Assembly (NCBI GenBank): GCA_036554605.1 | Contig: DATBMY010000076.1 | Span: 1 to 32,469 of the forward strand | Length of the DNA: 32,469 nt | Source: DATBMY01 sp036554605 | GTDB taxonomy: Bacteria; Acidobacteriota; Blastocatellia; UBA7656 | Direction: 5' to 3' | In this document: positions 15,060-23,739 of the stretch, in pieces | How the letters are laid out: each line of letters starts with the position of its first letter | How positions within the stretch are numbered: the stretch's first letter is position 1 | Made by a program: the position numbers and the translations under genes | Notes under the pieces: generated by a model | The model's database searches: none | What the model was told of the DNA's origin: nothing | What the model saw: only the letters and a program-made list of their open reading frames with translations

Positions 15060-17006
15060 ATGGGTAGAAGAAAGAGGATGGTTAATATATTTTTGTTCGC
15101 AAGTAAACTGAGCGCCTTAATCATATTTTCGCTCGCCGCGATTTCACCGGCCGCCGCCCAGGAGCGCATCGCAAAGGACTATTCATTAATCTATCTGCTT
15201 TCGATGCCAAAGCCGCACACGCATCTATACGAAGTCGAATTCACGATAGAGAATGTCAGGACCGACCGCATCGATTTGCAGATGCCTACGTGGACGCCGG
15301 GCTCCTACCTTCAGCGCGAGTTCGCTCGCAACGTGCAGGATTTTTCCGCGCGCGACGCGCGGACCGGCGAGCCGGTTCGATGGGAGAAGATAGATAAATC
15401 CACATGGCGCATCTTTGCCGGGGGGACGCGCGAACGCGCCCGCGCGGTGCGCGCAAGCTACAGTGTTTATGCAAACGAGCTGACGGTCCGCACAAGCCAT
15501 ATGGATGCTACTCATGCATACTTTAACGGGGCCGGCATCTTTATGTACGTAAAAGGCGCGCTCGACCGCCCGTTGAAGCTGCGGATCAATGCGCCCGCGG
15601 GATGGCGCGTTACGACGCCGCTCGCGCTTGCGCCCGATCGCGACGGGTTTTACATTGCGCCCAATTACGATACGCTGATTGACTCGCCGACCGAGATCGG
15701 CACGCACCGCTTGATAGAATTCAACGCGGGCGGCAAGCCGCATCGCGTGGCCATCTGGGGCGAAGGCAATTATGATGAGGCGCAGATCAAGCGGGACCTT
15801 CCGAGGATGATCGAGCAGGGCGCGCTCATATTCAACGGGCTGCCTTACGAGCATTACACCTTTATCGTTCACATTCAGCCGAATATCGGGGGCGGGCTCG
15901 AGCATATGAATTCGACGACCATTCAGGTCCGCCCAAATTCTTTCGCGCCGCGCCGCAACTACGTAAGGTTTCTCGATCTTGCCGCTCACGAGTTCTTTCA
16001 CGTCTGGAACGTGAAGCGGATACGGCCGGAAGCGCTCGGCCCATTCGATTACCAGTCGGAGAACTACACGCGCTCTCTCTGGGTTTCGGAAGGCGTTACC
16101 GACTATTACGGCCAGCAGTTGCTACGCCGCGCCGGGCTCATCACCGCCAGGGAATACCTGGCACACCTCGCACGCGAGATCATGACGTACGAGCAGACGC
16201 CGGGACGGCTCGAACAGAGCGCCGAATCGGCGAGCTTCGATGCATGGATAAAGTTCTACCGGCCGGACGAGAATACGCCGAACACGGCGATCTCTTATTA
16301 CAACAAGGGGGCGCTGCTCGCATGGCTTTTGGATTTCGAGATTCGCAAGCGCACATCGGGAGCGCGCACGCTCGACGACGCGATGCGTTACCTTTACGAG
16401 AATTACGCTCTGCGCGGCCGGGGCTTTCCCGAGCAAGAGTTGAAATCCGTATTCGAGCGCGTAGCGGGCTCTGACCTGACCGACTTCTTCGCGCGCTATG
16501 TGAGCGGAACCGCCGAGATAGACTTTGACGCCTATCTTCAAATGGCGGGGCTGCGCCTTGAGCGCGGATACCGCGCGGGGACCGAAGAGGAGAACGAAGC
16601 CGAGATCGCGCAAAGGGAGGCGCCCGGATACCTCGGCTTTCGCACGCGCGCGACCGGCGACCGCGTCTTCGTAAGCAACGTGCTGGCGGGGACGACCGGC
16701 TATGAAGCCGGGATAAACACCGGGGACGAGCTTCTAGCTATCAACGGGTGGAGAGTCGATGCGGCCAATGTCCAACAGAAGATCGCATCGCTCACGCCCG
16801 GTCAAGAAGTTTCGCTCACCGTTTCGCGGCGCGAGCGGATTATGAATATCACCGTAACCGCCGCGCGACAACCGCCCGACCGTTACTTGATTCGACCCAT
16901 GAAGGAGGTCAGCGCCGAGCAGCGCAGCTTCTACGACGGATGGTTACAGGAGGCGCGAAAGGCGGGCGCGGGCGAAGCAGGCGCGGGCACTTCTAACCGC
17001 GAATAG
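15060..17006 (+). CDS. M61-family metallopeptidase with PDZ domain, exported
   Basis: This 648-residue protein has a signal peptide (hydrophobic stretch ending SPAAAQ). The N-terminal beta domain is followed by the M61 catalytic core, with the GGGLEHMNST motif near 281-290, the zinc site H310-E311-F-F-H314, and the third ligand E344 in SEGVTDYYG. A C-terminal PDZ domain spans about 521-605 (PGYLGFRTRA through MNITV). M61 enzymes such as the Sphingomonas glycyl aminopeptidase release N-terminal Gly or Ala from peptides. The PDZ probably recruits peptide tails. ATG 15060 or 15078 fits the signal peptide; AAGAGG touches the second, and a start at 14970 would add 30 residues before it. The gene sits between the nucleotidyltransferase-like and kinase genes, so a cell-wall peptide role is possible. 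Confidence 0.93.
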   Translation: MGRRKRMVNIFLFASKLSALIIFSLAAISPAAAQERIAKDYSLIYLLSMPKPHTHLYEVEFTIENVRTDRIDLQMPTWTPGSYLQREFARNVQDFSARDARTGEPVRWEKIDKSTWRIFAGGTRERARAVRASYSVYANELTVRTSHMDATHAYFNGAGIFMYVKGALDRPLKLRINAPAGWRVTTPLALAPDRDGFYIAPNYDTLIDSPTEIGTHRLIEFNAGGKPHRVAIWGEGNYDEAQIKRDLPRMIEQGALIFNGLPYEHYTFIVHIQPNIGGGLEHMNSTTIQVRPNSFAPRRNYVRFLDLAAHEFFHVWNVKRIRPEALGPFDYQSENYTRSLWVSEGVTDYYGQQLLRRAGLITAREYLAHLAREIMTYEQTPGRLEQSAESASFDAWIKFYRPDENTPNTAISYYNKGALLAWLLDFEIRKRTSGARTLDDAMRYLYENYALRGRGFPEQELKSVFERVAGSDLTDFFARYVSGTAEIDFDAYLQMAGLRLERGYRAGTEEENEAEIAQREAPGYLGFRTRATGDRVFVSNVLAGTTGYEAGINTGDELLAINGWRVDAANVQQKIASLTPGQEVSLTVSRRERIMNITVTAARQPPDRYLIRPMKEVSAEQRSFYDGWLQEARKAGAGEAGAGTSNRE

Positions 17007-17033
17007 CGAGCGGCGGCCACGGATTAGGGAGAT

Positions 17034-18125
17034 ATGACGACGACCGCGGAACCAGAAAACAGTGCCGTGATGGCCCAGGTTGCGGCCCGGCACCTGGGCG
17101 CGCAGGCCGAGCAGGTGGCGGTCAGCAAGTTGACCGGCGATGCCTCGACCCGCGCCTATTATCGCGCGCAAGCCAACGGCGCGAGCGTGATCATTTCCAT
17201 CTACGGCACTCCCTTCGATGAAACGAAGCCCGCGGCGGAGAGGCTTGCCGAGATCGAAGCCGTGAACCCGGCGGCGCGGCTCACCTTTGCGAGCGATCCT
17301 TGCGCTCATATAGAAACCACGAGACTCTTTCTGGCCGCCGGTCTTCCGGTCCCCCGCATACTCGGCGCGGAGGGAAGCCTTGCGATGATCGTGTTCGAGG
17401 ATGTGGGCGATATGAGGCTCCAGGACTGGCTAAGCGAGCGGCCCGAAATCGAGAAGGCGGCCGTTTATTATCGCGCGGTCGAGCTTATAGTAAAAATACA
17501 GGAAGCCACGAAAATGGCTCTGGAGGCCGATTCCATAAGCTCGCGCATGGCCTTCGACGAAGCGAAGCTACGCTGGGAGCTTGGCTTCTTCTTCGCCAAT
17601 TACTTCAACCGGTATTTACATATGCGGCTTGACCCGGCCGTTTCAAACGGCGTGCAGGTCGACTTCAAGGCGCTGTGCGCGGAGCTTGCGGCCCGCCCGC
17701 GCGTGCTCACGCACAGGGACTATCATGCGCGAAACCTTATGATGAAGGGCGATGAACTGATCATCATAGATTTTCAGGACGCGCGCATGGGGCCCGCAAG
17801 TTATGACCTGGCATCGCTGGTGAGCGATCCTTATACGGCGCTGCCGGCCGATGTGGCGGCGGGGCTGGTCGAGCATTTTATAGAGCTCAAGTCGCGCTCG
17901 TCGCTTCCGCTCGCGGACCTCGACGAATTTCGACGCGAGCTCGATCTTATGACCCTACAGAGAATGTTGAAGGCCGTGGGGACATACGCATCGCAGGCGG
18001 CCATCGGCAACGTCATCTACGTCGACTACATAGAACCTGCTCTCGAGCGAGCGATTGCGGCAATCGACCGGCTCAATCGCTTCGAGCCCACCCGAGACCT
18101 TCTTGAAAAAGTCCGCCGGGCTTAA
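17034..18125 (+). CDS. Aminoglycoside-phosphotransferase-fold sugar kinase (AmgK-like)
   Basis: This 363-residue protein has the COG3178-type opening LTGDASTRAYYRAQ (about 28-41). The APH catalytic motif HRDYHARN is at 227-234 (D229 likely catalytic base), and the metal site is D246 in IIIDFQDA. In Pseudomonas, AmgK of this family phosphorylates N-acetylmuramic acid and GlcNAc at the anomeric carbon, and MurU then makes the UDP sugar, bypassing the fosfomycin target. A nucleotidyltransferase-like gene two positions upstream fits that scheme, but its active site looks altered. True aminoglycoside resistance is unlikely from the GDASTR-type N-terminus. AGGGA just upstream supports ATG 17034, 27 bases after the peptidase stop. 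Confidence 0.87.
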   Translation: MTTTAEPENSAVMAQVAARHLGAQAEQVAVSKLTGDASTRAYYRAQANGASVIISIYGTPFDETKPAAERLAEIEAVNPAARLTFASDPCAHIETTRLFLAAGLPVPRILGAEGSLAMIVFEDVGDMRLQDWLSERPEIEKAAVYYRAVELIVKIQEATKMALEADSISSRMAFDEAKLRWELGFFFANYFNRYLHMRLDPAVSNGVQVDFKALCAELAARPRVLTHRDYHARNLMMKGDELIIIDFQDARMGPASYDLASLVSDPYTALPADVAAGLVEHFIELKSRSSLPLADLDEFRRELDLMTLQRMLKAVGTYASQAAIGNVIYVDYIEPALERAIAAIDRLNRFEPTRDLLEKVRRA

Positions 18126-18200
18126 GCAATATAGCGAAGATGCAATGCCACAGAGGCTTCCGCCCCTGCGCCGGTATATCATTCAAGCAAGGATTGGCTT

Positions 18201-18695
18201 ATGAATGCTTTTCAACGGATCATCGAAACTCATGCGCCCGCCGTTGTCTTTCTGATTCGCCTAATGGTCGGAGGAGTCTTCCTCGCCGAAGGAATACAGA
18301 AGTTTCTCTTCCCCGCCGAAGTGGGAGCGGGGCGCTTTGCAAAGATCGGCATACCATCGCCCGATGTCATGGGACCGTTTGTCGGTGTAGTTGAGACCGT
18401 ATGCGGAGCCTTGATTCTGCTGGGATTTCTAACAAGGCTGGCCGCGATACCGTTGATTATCGATATGCTCGTCGCCATTGTCTCCACGAAGATTCCTATT
18501 CTTCTCGGCTATGGTTTCTGGGGCTTCAGCCTTCGCAATGTTCCCTACTACGGGTTCTGGGGAATGGTCCATGAATCTCGCACGGACTTTTCAATGCTGC
18601 TCGGCTCGCTCTTTCTATTGATTGTGGGAGCGGGCGCGTGGTCCGTCGACGCCCGCCTCGGCGCAAACAGGTTAAACCGGCATGCCAGCGAGTGA
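18201..18695 (+). CDS. DoxX-family membrane protein
   Basis: This 164-residue protein has four predicted membrane helices (about 13-33, 58-76, 80-100 and 130-150). The DoxX pattern is visible: LIRLMVGGVFLAEGIQKFLFP near the N-terminus, GAGRFAKIGIPSP, and VETVCGALILLGFLTRLAAIPL. Family members are poorly defined quinone- or redox-related membrane proteins. The gene overlaps the following chromate-transporter gene by 14 bases, so the two are translated together and probably act in one physiological response. AAGGA about 7 bases upstream supports the start. Confidence 0.9.
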   Translation: MNAFQRIIETHAPAVVFLIRLMVGGVFLAEGIQKFLFPAEVGAGRFAKIGIPSPDVMGPFVGVVETVCGALILLGFLTRLAAIPLIIDMLVAIVSTKIPILLGYGFWGFSLRNVPYYGFWGMVHESRTDFSMLLGSLFLLIVGAGAWSVDARLGANRLNRHASE

Positions 18696-19869
18696 AGAGG
18701 TAAGGAGGGAGATACCTGTTCAGCCTGATCGTCGCGCTTCGCTCGGCCAGCTGGCGCTCCTGTTTTTAAAGCTTGGCACCATAGCCTTCGGCGGCCCCGC
18801 CGCGCATATCGCGATGATGGAGGATGAAGTAGTCCGGCGTCGTCGCTGGCTTTCGCGCGAAGAGTTTCTCGATCTGCTGGGCGCGACCAATCTCATACCT
18901 GGCCCGAACTCGACTGAGATGGCGATACACATAGGGCACCGGCAGGCGGGCTGGCCGGGGTTGCTGGTCGCGGGCGCCTGTTTTATTCTTCCGGCGGCAC
19001 TCATTGTCACGGCATTTGCCTGGGCTTACGTTCGCTATGGATCGCTGCCGGAAGTGACTGGCGTCCTTTACGGGGTAAAGCCTGTAATTATCGCGGTCGT
19101 CTTGCAAGCCCTGTGGTCGCTCGGGCGCATCGCCGTCAAGACGAAGTTTTTATTGGCGGTTGGCCTTGCTGGAATCGCCCTGAGCTTTCTTGGCATCAAC
19201 GAACTTGTAATCCTATTCGGCAGCGGGATCATTATTCTGGCGGGGCGATTGATCACCCGGCGGATAAAGAGCGGGCAGAATCTGCCGTCGCTTTTATCGC
19301 CGCTGCCGTTTGCTTTTCTCTGGCAATCAGCGACGACGGCCGGGGCCGCGGCGTTCGGGTTGTGGCCGCTGTTTCTCTTCTTTCTCAAAGTGGGCGCGGT
19401 GCTTTATGGGAGCGGCTATGTGCTGTTGGCCTTTATCCGCGCCGATCTGGTCGAGCGCTGGCAGTGGTTGAGCGAATCGCAACTGCTAGACGCCATCGCC
19501 GTCGGCCAGGTGACGCCGGGACCGGTCTTTACGACGGCGACCTTTATCGGGTACGTGCTCGGCGGGCTCCCGGGTGCCGTGGTCGCCACCGTAGGAATAT
19601 TTCTGCCCGCATTCTTCTTCGTAGCCGCGAGCGGGCCGCTGGTGGCGCGAATCCGGAAATCCGATAGGGCGGGAGCTTTTCTTGACGGCGTGAACGCCGC
19701 GTCATTGGCATTGATGACCGTAGTGACGTGGCAGCTTGGAGACGCGGCGTTGATTGATTGGTTGACGGCCGCCCTGCTTGTCGTGAGTCTCATTTTGCTG
19801 ATTCGCTTTCGCCTTAACTCGATCTGGCTTGTGATGGGCGGAGCGTTGATAGGTCTGCTTTTTCATTGA
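18682..19869 (+). CDS. chrA: Chromate/anion transporter, two-domain ChrA (CHR family)
   Basis: This 395-residue inner-membrane protein has two homologous CHR halves. The first has LGTIAFGGPAAHIAMMEDEVVRRR-type sequence and GPNSTEMAIHIGHRQAG (about 72-90). The second has LKVGAVLYGSGYVLLAFI and VGQVTPGPVFTTATFIGYVLGG (about 274-295). Long-chain CHR proteins export chromate in characterised bacteria; others may move sulfate or unknown anions. The start overlaps the DoxX stop by 14 bases with no strong ribosome site of its own, indicating coupling. No ChrB regulator is visible nearby. The symbol reflects family membership, not proven chromate resistance. Confidence 0.9.
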   Translation: MPASEEVRREIPVQPDRRASLGQLALLFLKLGTIAFGGPAAHIAMMEDEVVRRRRWLSREEFLDLLGATNLIPGPNSTEMAIHIGHRQAGWPGLLVAGACFILPAALIVTAFAWAYVRYGSLPEVTGVLYGVKPVIIAVVLQALWSLGRIAVKTKFLLAVGLAGIALSFLGINELVILFGSGIIILAGRLITRRIKSGQNLPSLLSPLPFAFLWQSATTAGAAAFGLWPLFLFFLKVGAVLYGSGYVLLAFIRADLVERWQWLSESQLLDAIAVGQVTPGPVFTTATFIGYVLGGLPGAVVATVGIFLPAFFFVAASGPLVARIRKSDRAGAFLDGVNAASLALMTVVTWQLGDAALIDWLTAALLVVSLILLIRFRLNSIWLVMGGALIGLLFH

Positions 19870-19931
19870 GGAGCCTGATGAGGCAGACATTCCGTAATAG
19901 ATAGTGAAGCACCTTTGTACTGGAGGAATAT

Positions 19932-21617
19932 ATGGAATCGAATCGCTCTAAAAGAAAGGCGGCAATCAAGCTCAGAGGCGTGCTGGCCGCGCTGACCGCT
20001 CTTGCAATATTCATGGGAGCCGCGCCCATCCAAGCCCAGACGCAGGAGAGGAACCCGGGTGGACGGCGCCCGGTAAAGCGCGGCGAGAGCCGCGAACAAT
20101 GGTACAGGGACGGGCAACGCGCCGTTGAGGAAGCGAAGCGGTTGCGGGCGCGCATAGGGAGGGCGAAGAACATCATACTCTTTGTCGGCGACGGCATGGG
20201 CGTCTCTACGGTTACGGCCGCGCGTATACTCGAAGGTCAGATGCGCGGCGAAAGCGGCGAAGAGAACCTGTTGAGCTTCGAGCGTCTTCCCTTTGTGGCG
20301 CTTTCAAGAACCTACAGCGTCAATCAACAGACATCCGATTCCGCGCCGACCATGACGGCGATTATCACCGGCGTCAAGACCGATGACGGGCTTATCTCTG
20401 TTGACCAGGATGTCGTGCGCGGCGATCACACAACGGTCAAAGGGAACGAGCTGCCGAGCTTTCTTCAGCTAGCCGAGCGAGCGGGTCTTTCGACAGGCAT
20501 AGTCACCACGGCCACCGTAACACATGCGACCCCGGCCGCCTGCTACGCTCACAGCCCCGACCGCGACTGGGAGAGCGACGCCAATCTTTCGGCGGGGGCC
20601 CGGCAGAGCGGATTCCCCGACATCGCACGGCAGTTGATCGAATTCAAATACGGAGACGGACCGGAGGTAGTCCTGGGCGGCGGGCGCAGCAAATTCCTGC
20701 CGCGCACCGCGGCCGACCCGGAAGACCCCGGACGGACGGGCGAGCGGTTGGACGGCCGCGACCTCATAAACGAATGGGTCCGGCAGCGCCCTCGCTCGGC
20801 CTACGTTTGGAACAAGGCTCAGTTCGACTCGATAGAGTTACGAAAGACAGATCGTCTGCTCGGCCTGTTCGAGCGATCTCACATGGAGTATGAGCATGAT
20901 CGCCCTAAGGATACCGGGAAAGAACCGTCATTGAGCGAGATGACTTCGAAAGCCATCGACATGCTGGCAAGGAACCGCAGGGGATACTTTTTGATGGTCG
21001 AGGGCGGCCGCATAGATCACGGCCATCACGCGGGCAACGCCTACCGCGCGCTGACTGATACGGTAGAGCTTTCCAATGCCGTTAAGGTTGCGCTTTCGAA
21101 GACGAATCCCGCGGAGACGCTCATCATCGTCACGGCGGATCATAGCCACACCTTCACAATCTCAGGATATCCGACGCGGGGCAGCGATATTCTGGGGCTG
21201 GCCCTGAGCAACGATGCGCGCGGCAATGCGGCAAGCGATTATCAGAAAGACAAACTGGGGTTGCCATACACGACGCTCGGCTATGCCAATGGACCCGGCT
21301 ATACCGGAGCGTCGAAAGAACAGGCCGAAGGCCCGAAGCGCCGTCCCCATAGCGGAGACGGTTACTCAGGAATTACCCGTGGAAGACCCGACCTGTCACC
21401 CGTTGCGACGACAGATCCGGATTACATGCAAGAGGCCGGGATTCCGCTCTCAAGCGAGACACACGGAGGCGAGGACGTGGTTATTTACGCTGGCGGTCCG
21501 GGCGCGCACCTGTTTCACGGCGTGCAGGAACAGAACGTGATCTTTCATGTGATGCTCGAAGCATCAGGCTTATCGAGGAGGCCATCGGGGGCGGCCACTC
21601 GCGTTCGCAGGAGATAA
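19932..21617 (+). CDS. Alkaline phosphatase (PhoA family), exported
   Basis: This 561-residue enzyme has an N-terminal signal peptide (about 1-37) and the full metal-site set. DGMG lies near 85-88, the nucleophile is S137 in TSDSAPTMTA, then GGGRSKF, the GGRIDHGHHAGNA block, TADHSHTF and the late ETHGGEDV. These bind two zinc ions and one magnesium ion and hydrolyse phosphate monoesters in the periplasm. The length is above E. coli PhoA because of inserts (about 225-265 and 450-500), resembling larger alkaline phosphatases of other phyla. GGAGGA (19922-19927) gives a strong start. No Pho box is recognisable in the 62-base upstream spacer, so phosphate control is not shown. Confidence 0.95.
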   Translation: MESNRSKRKAAIKLRGVLAALTALAIFMGAAPIQAQTQERNPGGRRPVKRGESREQWYRDGQRAVEEAKRLRARIGRAKNIILFVGDGMGVSTVTAARILEGQMRGESGEENLLSFERLPFVALSRTYSVNQQTSDSAPTMTAIITGVKTDDGLISVDQDVVRGDHTTVKGNELPSFLQLAERAGLSTGIVTTATVTHATPAACYAHSPDRDWESDANLSAGARQSGFPDIARQLIEFKYGDGPEVVLGGGRSKFLPRTAADPEDPGRTGERLDGRDLINEWVRQRPRSAYVWNKAQFDSIELRKTDRLLGLFERSHMEYEHDRPKDTGKEPSLSEMTSKAIDMLARNRRGYFLMVEGGRIDHGHHAGNAYRALTDTVELSNAVKVALSKTNPAETLIIVTADHSHTFTISGYPTRGSDILGLALSNDARGNAASDYQKDKLGLPYTTLGYANGPGYTGASKEQAEGPKRRPHSGDGYSGITRGRPDLSPVATTDPDYMQEAGIPLSSETHGGEDVVIYAGGPGAHLFHGVQEQNVIFHVMLEASGLSRRPSGAATRVRRR

Positions 21618-21660
21618 CAGGCGCGATTTCTTACAGCCCTGATTCATCGGGTCCGGCGCT

Positions 21661-21688
21661 TTGATCCAAGCAGCTAGAGGAGTAATAT
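21661..21688 (+). promoter_or_regulatory. Possible promoter of the DUF2911 gene
   Basis: TTGATC (21661-21666) and TAATAT (21683-21688) are spaced by 16 bases, each matching 4 of 6 consensus positions, in the spacer before a gene with a strong AGGAGGA ribosome site (21714-21720). Modest support only. Confidence 0.35.
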
Positions 21689-21728
21689 AGTTTTCCTGCT
21701 CTGGTGATCTCTCAGGAGGATACTTTAG

Positions 21729-22334
21729 ATGAAGCGAAGCTTTTTGCTGGTCACATTGGCGCTGGCGCTCGGCGCAGTCGCGCTGGCGCAGGAACAAAAG
21801 AGTTCAATCGCTGCTTTCGGAGGCAAGCCCGACGAGCGAGGCTCGACGCGCTTGCTGTTTGTGGATTCGGGTAGAAGAGCGATCTTAGGCGAGTTCGCTA
21901 TCAACTATGGCCGCCCGGCATGGAAGAAGGAGTACGAGGACGCCGCCGCTTTCGATAAGATAACGAAAGGTAAGACATGGCGGATGGGCGATAACTTCTG
22001 GACTGTTTTGGACACTAACCTGCCCTTAAAAATCGCCGGCAAAGATATCGCGCCCGGCATGTGGTATCTGGGGCTGCACAGATCCGAAGACGGGTCGCAG
22101 TGGAGCCTCGCCTTCATCGACCCGGCCAAGGCCCGCGCGGCTAAAGTCGATCCGTTTCAGATTGGCAACGCGCCGATAGATTTCAAGGTGCCGGTTACGG
22201 TTGAAAAACCTGCCGAGGTCAATAACAGGTTGACGATAATGCTGACCTATCCGAAAGAGAACCCGGCAAACGTGACCATGAAGGTCGCATGGGGAACCCT
22301 TCAGGTCTCGGTCCCCATACAGGTATCTCTCTGA
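21729..22334 (+). CDS. DUF2911 exported protein
   Basis: This 201-residue protein has a signal peptide (MKRSFLLVTLALALGAVALAQ). The DUF2911 domain is recognisable in FAINYGRPAWKKE (about 57-69), TWRMGDNFWTVLDTN (the usual position of a WR-GAN-type motif), the IAGKDIAPGMWYLGL segment and a closing MKVAWGTLQVSVPI strand. The family is common in Bacteroidota and Acidobacteriota and has no known function; it looks like a secreted beta-sandwich. The start is set by AGGAGGA, 8 bases away. Repeat copy D follows its stop within 5 bases. Confidence 0.87.
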   Translation: MKRSFLLVTLALALGAVALAQEQKSSIAAFGGKPDERGSTRLLFVDSGRRAILGEFAINYGRPAWKKEYEDAAAFDKITKGKTWRMGDNFWTVLDTNLPLKIAGKDIAPGMWYLGLHRSEDGSQWSLAFIDPAKARAAKVDPFQIGNAPIDFKVPVTVEKPAEVNNRLTIMLTYPKENPANVTMKVAWGTLQVSVPIQVSL

Positions 22335-22339
22335 CAGGG

Positions 22340-22477
22340 ATCAGGGGTCGGGGCCGGATAGGGAACAGGTTGCAGGCTACAGGGTATAGTCAGTTCCCCT
22401 AATTGAAATATGCGATTTCAAATTTCAGATGCTGTCTCACTGGCAAGCCCTGTCCCCTGACCCCCGACCCCCGGCCC
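22340..22477. repeat. Interspersed palindromic repeat, copy D (divergent)
   Basis: The left end ATCAGGGGTCGGGG (22340-22353) is identical to copies A and C. The right side ends in stacked C-runs that stop exactly at the TAG of the convergent serine-hydrolase gene (22478-22480). The core on the minus strand (CAGGGCTTGCCAGTGA, then CAGCATCTGAAATTTGAAAT) is a diverged version of the A/B/C core. It occupies nearly the whole 143-base spacer between two convergent genes, where a bidirectional terminator would be expected. Confidence 0.78.
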
Positions 22478-23641
22478 CTATTTATTGGCCTGGTTATCTT
22501 GCGCGAGCAGTGTGGTGGCAATCTGCTGCGCGAGGTTCCAGAGGCCGACGCCGTCCAGGTTTGTCATCAAGGCGACCGCGACTCCTTTTTCGGGCATCAG
22601 CACCAGCATAGTGGAAGTGCCGGCCTGGCCTCCGCTGTGATTCAAGGCCCTGATGCCCCCTACCTCGCTGATGCCCCAGCCCAGTCCATAGTTGGTAGCC
22701 TTGCCGTCGCGCGCTTTCTGCCCGGTCCACATCTGTTCGAGCGAGCTCGGCTTTACAAGCGCCGAGCTGTTTACGGCGATGGCAAACTTCACAAGGTCGA
22801 TGGACGTAGAGACAAGCCCGCCGCCCGGCACTTTCATGCTGGTGTCGTGCAGCGTGGCGTTGTAGATGCCGCCGACCTTCGCAATTCGCTTTGCCGCCTC
22901 GGGCAGCTGCGCGTATGCGCTCTCATTGAGCCTGGTGTAGCCGCGGGCGCGGTTGGATATGAGGAGCCGGAAATGATCTATGCCCGAATGGTGCATTGCG
23001 GCGGGCTCGAAGATTTGCGCCCGCATAAACGCATCGTAAGGCTGTCCCGACGCTCCTTCGATTGCGCAGCCCAGCACGCTATAGCCATATGTGGTGTACT
23101 GGAACCTGGTGCCGGGCTCGTGCAATAACGGCTCGTCTTTAAACAGCGCAAGCGAATCAGCGATCGTGAAATAGTGGCGAGTGCCGTTAGATTCCTCGGA
23201 GCTCTTGTAGTGGCGTATTCCGCCAAGATGGCCGAGCAAATGGCGCGCGGTCACCGGCCATTGCTTTTCCGGGAACGCCGCGCAGTACTTCTGTATGGGG
23301 GCGTCGAGGTCGAGCCTGCCCTGCTCGACGAGCTTCATCACCGCGACGGCGGTCATCGCCTTGGCGATCGAGGCGGTGCGATAGACGGTGGTGGCCCTGG
23401 CCGGGATTGAGTTTTCGAGATCGGCCATCCCGAAGCCGTTTGCGTAGCGCAGGCGGTTGTCGACGGCTACGGCCACGCTGATGCCCGGAAGCGACTGCCT
23501 GGCCATCTCGGTAGAGATCAAATCTTCGATCTTCTTTATAGTCTCGGGCGGCAGGTCGGCCCGCGTCTGCGCGAACCCGGCGGTGGAGCAGACTATAATC
23601 AGCAGCAAGGCGGCAAGCGGCCTGGCTAGAAGTTGTCTCAT
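22478..23641 (-). CDS. LACTB-like serine hydrolase (beta-lactamase class C fold), exported
   Basis: This 387-residue protein has a signal peptide (about 1-24). The serine-hydrolase motifs are S91-I-A-K94, YTTYGYS (about 182-188, where class C beta-lactamases have YxN) and NHSGG near the C-terminus in place of KTG. The YxT-GY form is typical of LACTB-type peptidases rather than antibiotic-degrading enzymes, so a D-amino or small-peptide hydrolase acting on wall peptides is more likely than resistance. ATG 23641 is chosen for a perfect AGGAGGA a few bases upstream and the correct signal peptide; the same frame could start at 23791, inside the citrate-synthase gene. It follows citrate synthase by 98 bases. 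Confidence 0.92.
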   Translation of the reverse strand: MRQLLARPLAALLLIIVCSTAGFAQTRADLPPETIKKIEDLISTEMARQSLPGISVAVAVDNRLRYANGFGMADLENSIPARATTVYRTASIAKAMTAVAVMKLVEQGRLDLDAPIQKYCAAFPEKQWPVTARHLLGHLGGIRHYKSSEESNGTRHYFTIADSLALFKDEPLLHEPGTRFQYTTYGYSVLGCAIEGASGQPYDAFMRAQIFEPAAMHHSGIDHFRLLISNRARGYTRLNESAYAQLPEAAKRIAKVGGIYNATLHDTSMKVPGGGLVSTSIDLVKFAIAVNSSALVKPSSLEQMWTGQKARDGKATNYGLGWGISEVGGIRALNHSGGQAGTSTMLVLMPEKGVAVALMTNLDGVGLWNLAQQIATTLLAQDNQANK

Positions 23642-23739
23642 ACTTCCTCCTGAAATCGCGGTTATTGCTGGGCACATGAAAATCGGCTTCGCAGCCTTGA
23701 TAAAGCTAACGAAGCCGGTTCTCCAAAAGGTGCAAAATC

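Noticed and set aside
17034..18125. Aminoglycoside resistance gene
   Set aside because: The fold is shared, but the N-terminal GDASTR-type motif and the neighbourhood fit AmgK-like sugar kinases better.
22478..23641. Class C beta-lactamase (antibiotic resistance)
   Set aside because: The YTTYGY and HSGG motifs match LACTB-like peptidases; no ampR-like regulator is adjacent.
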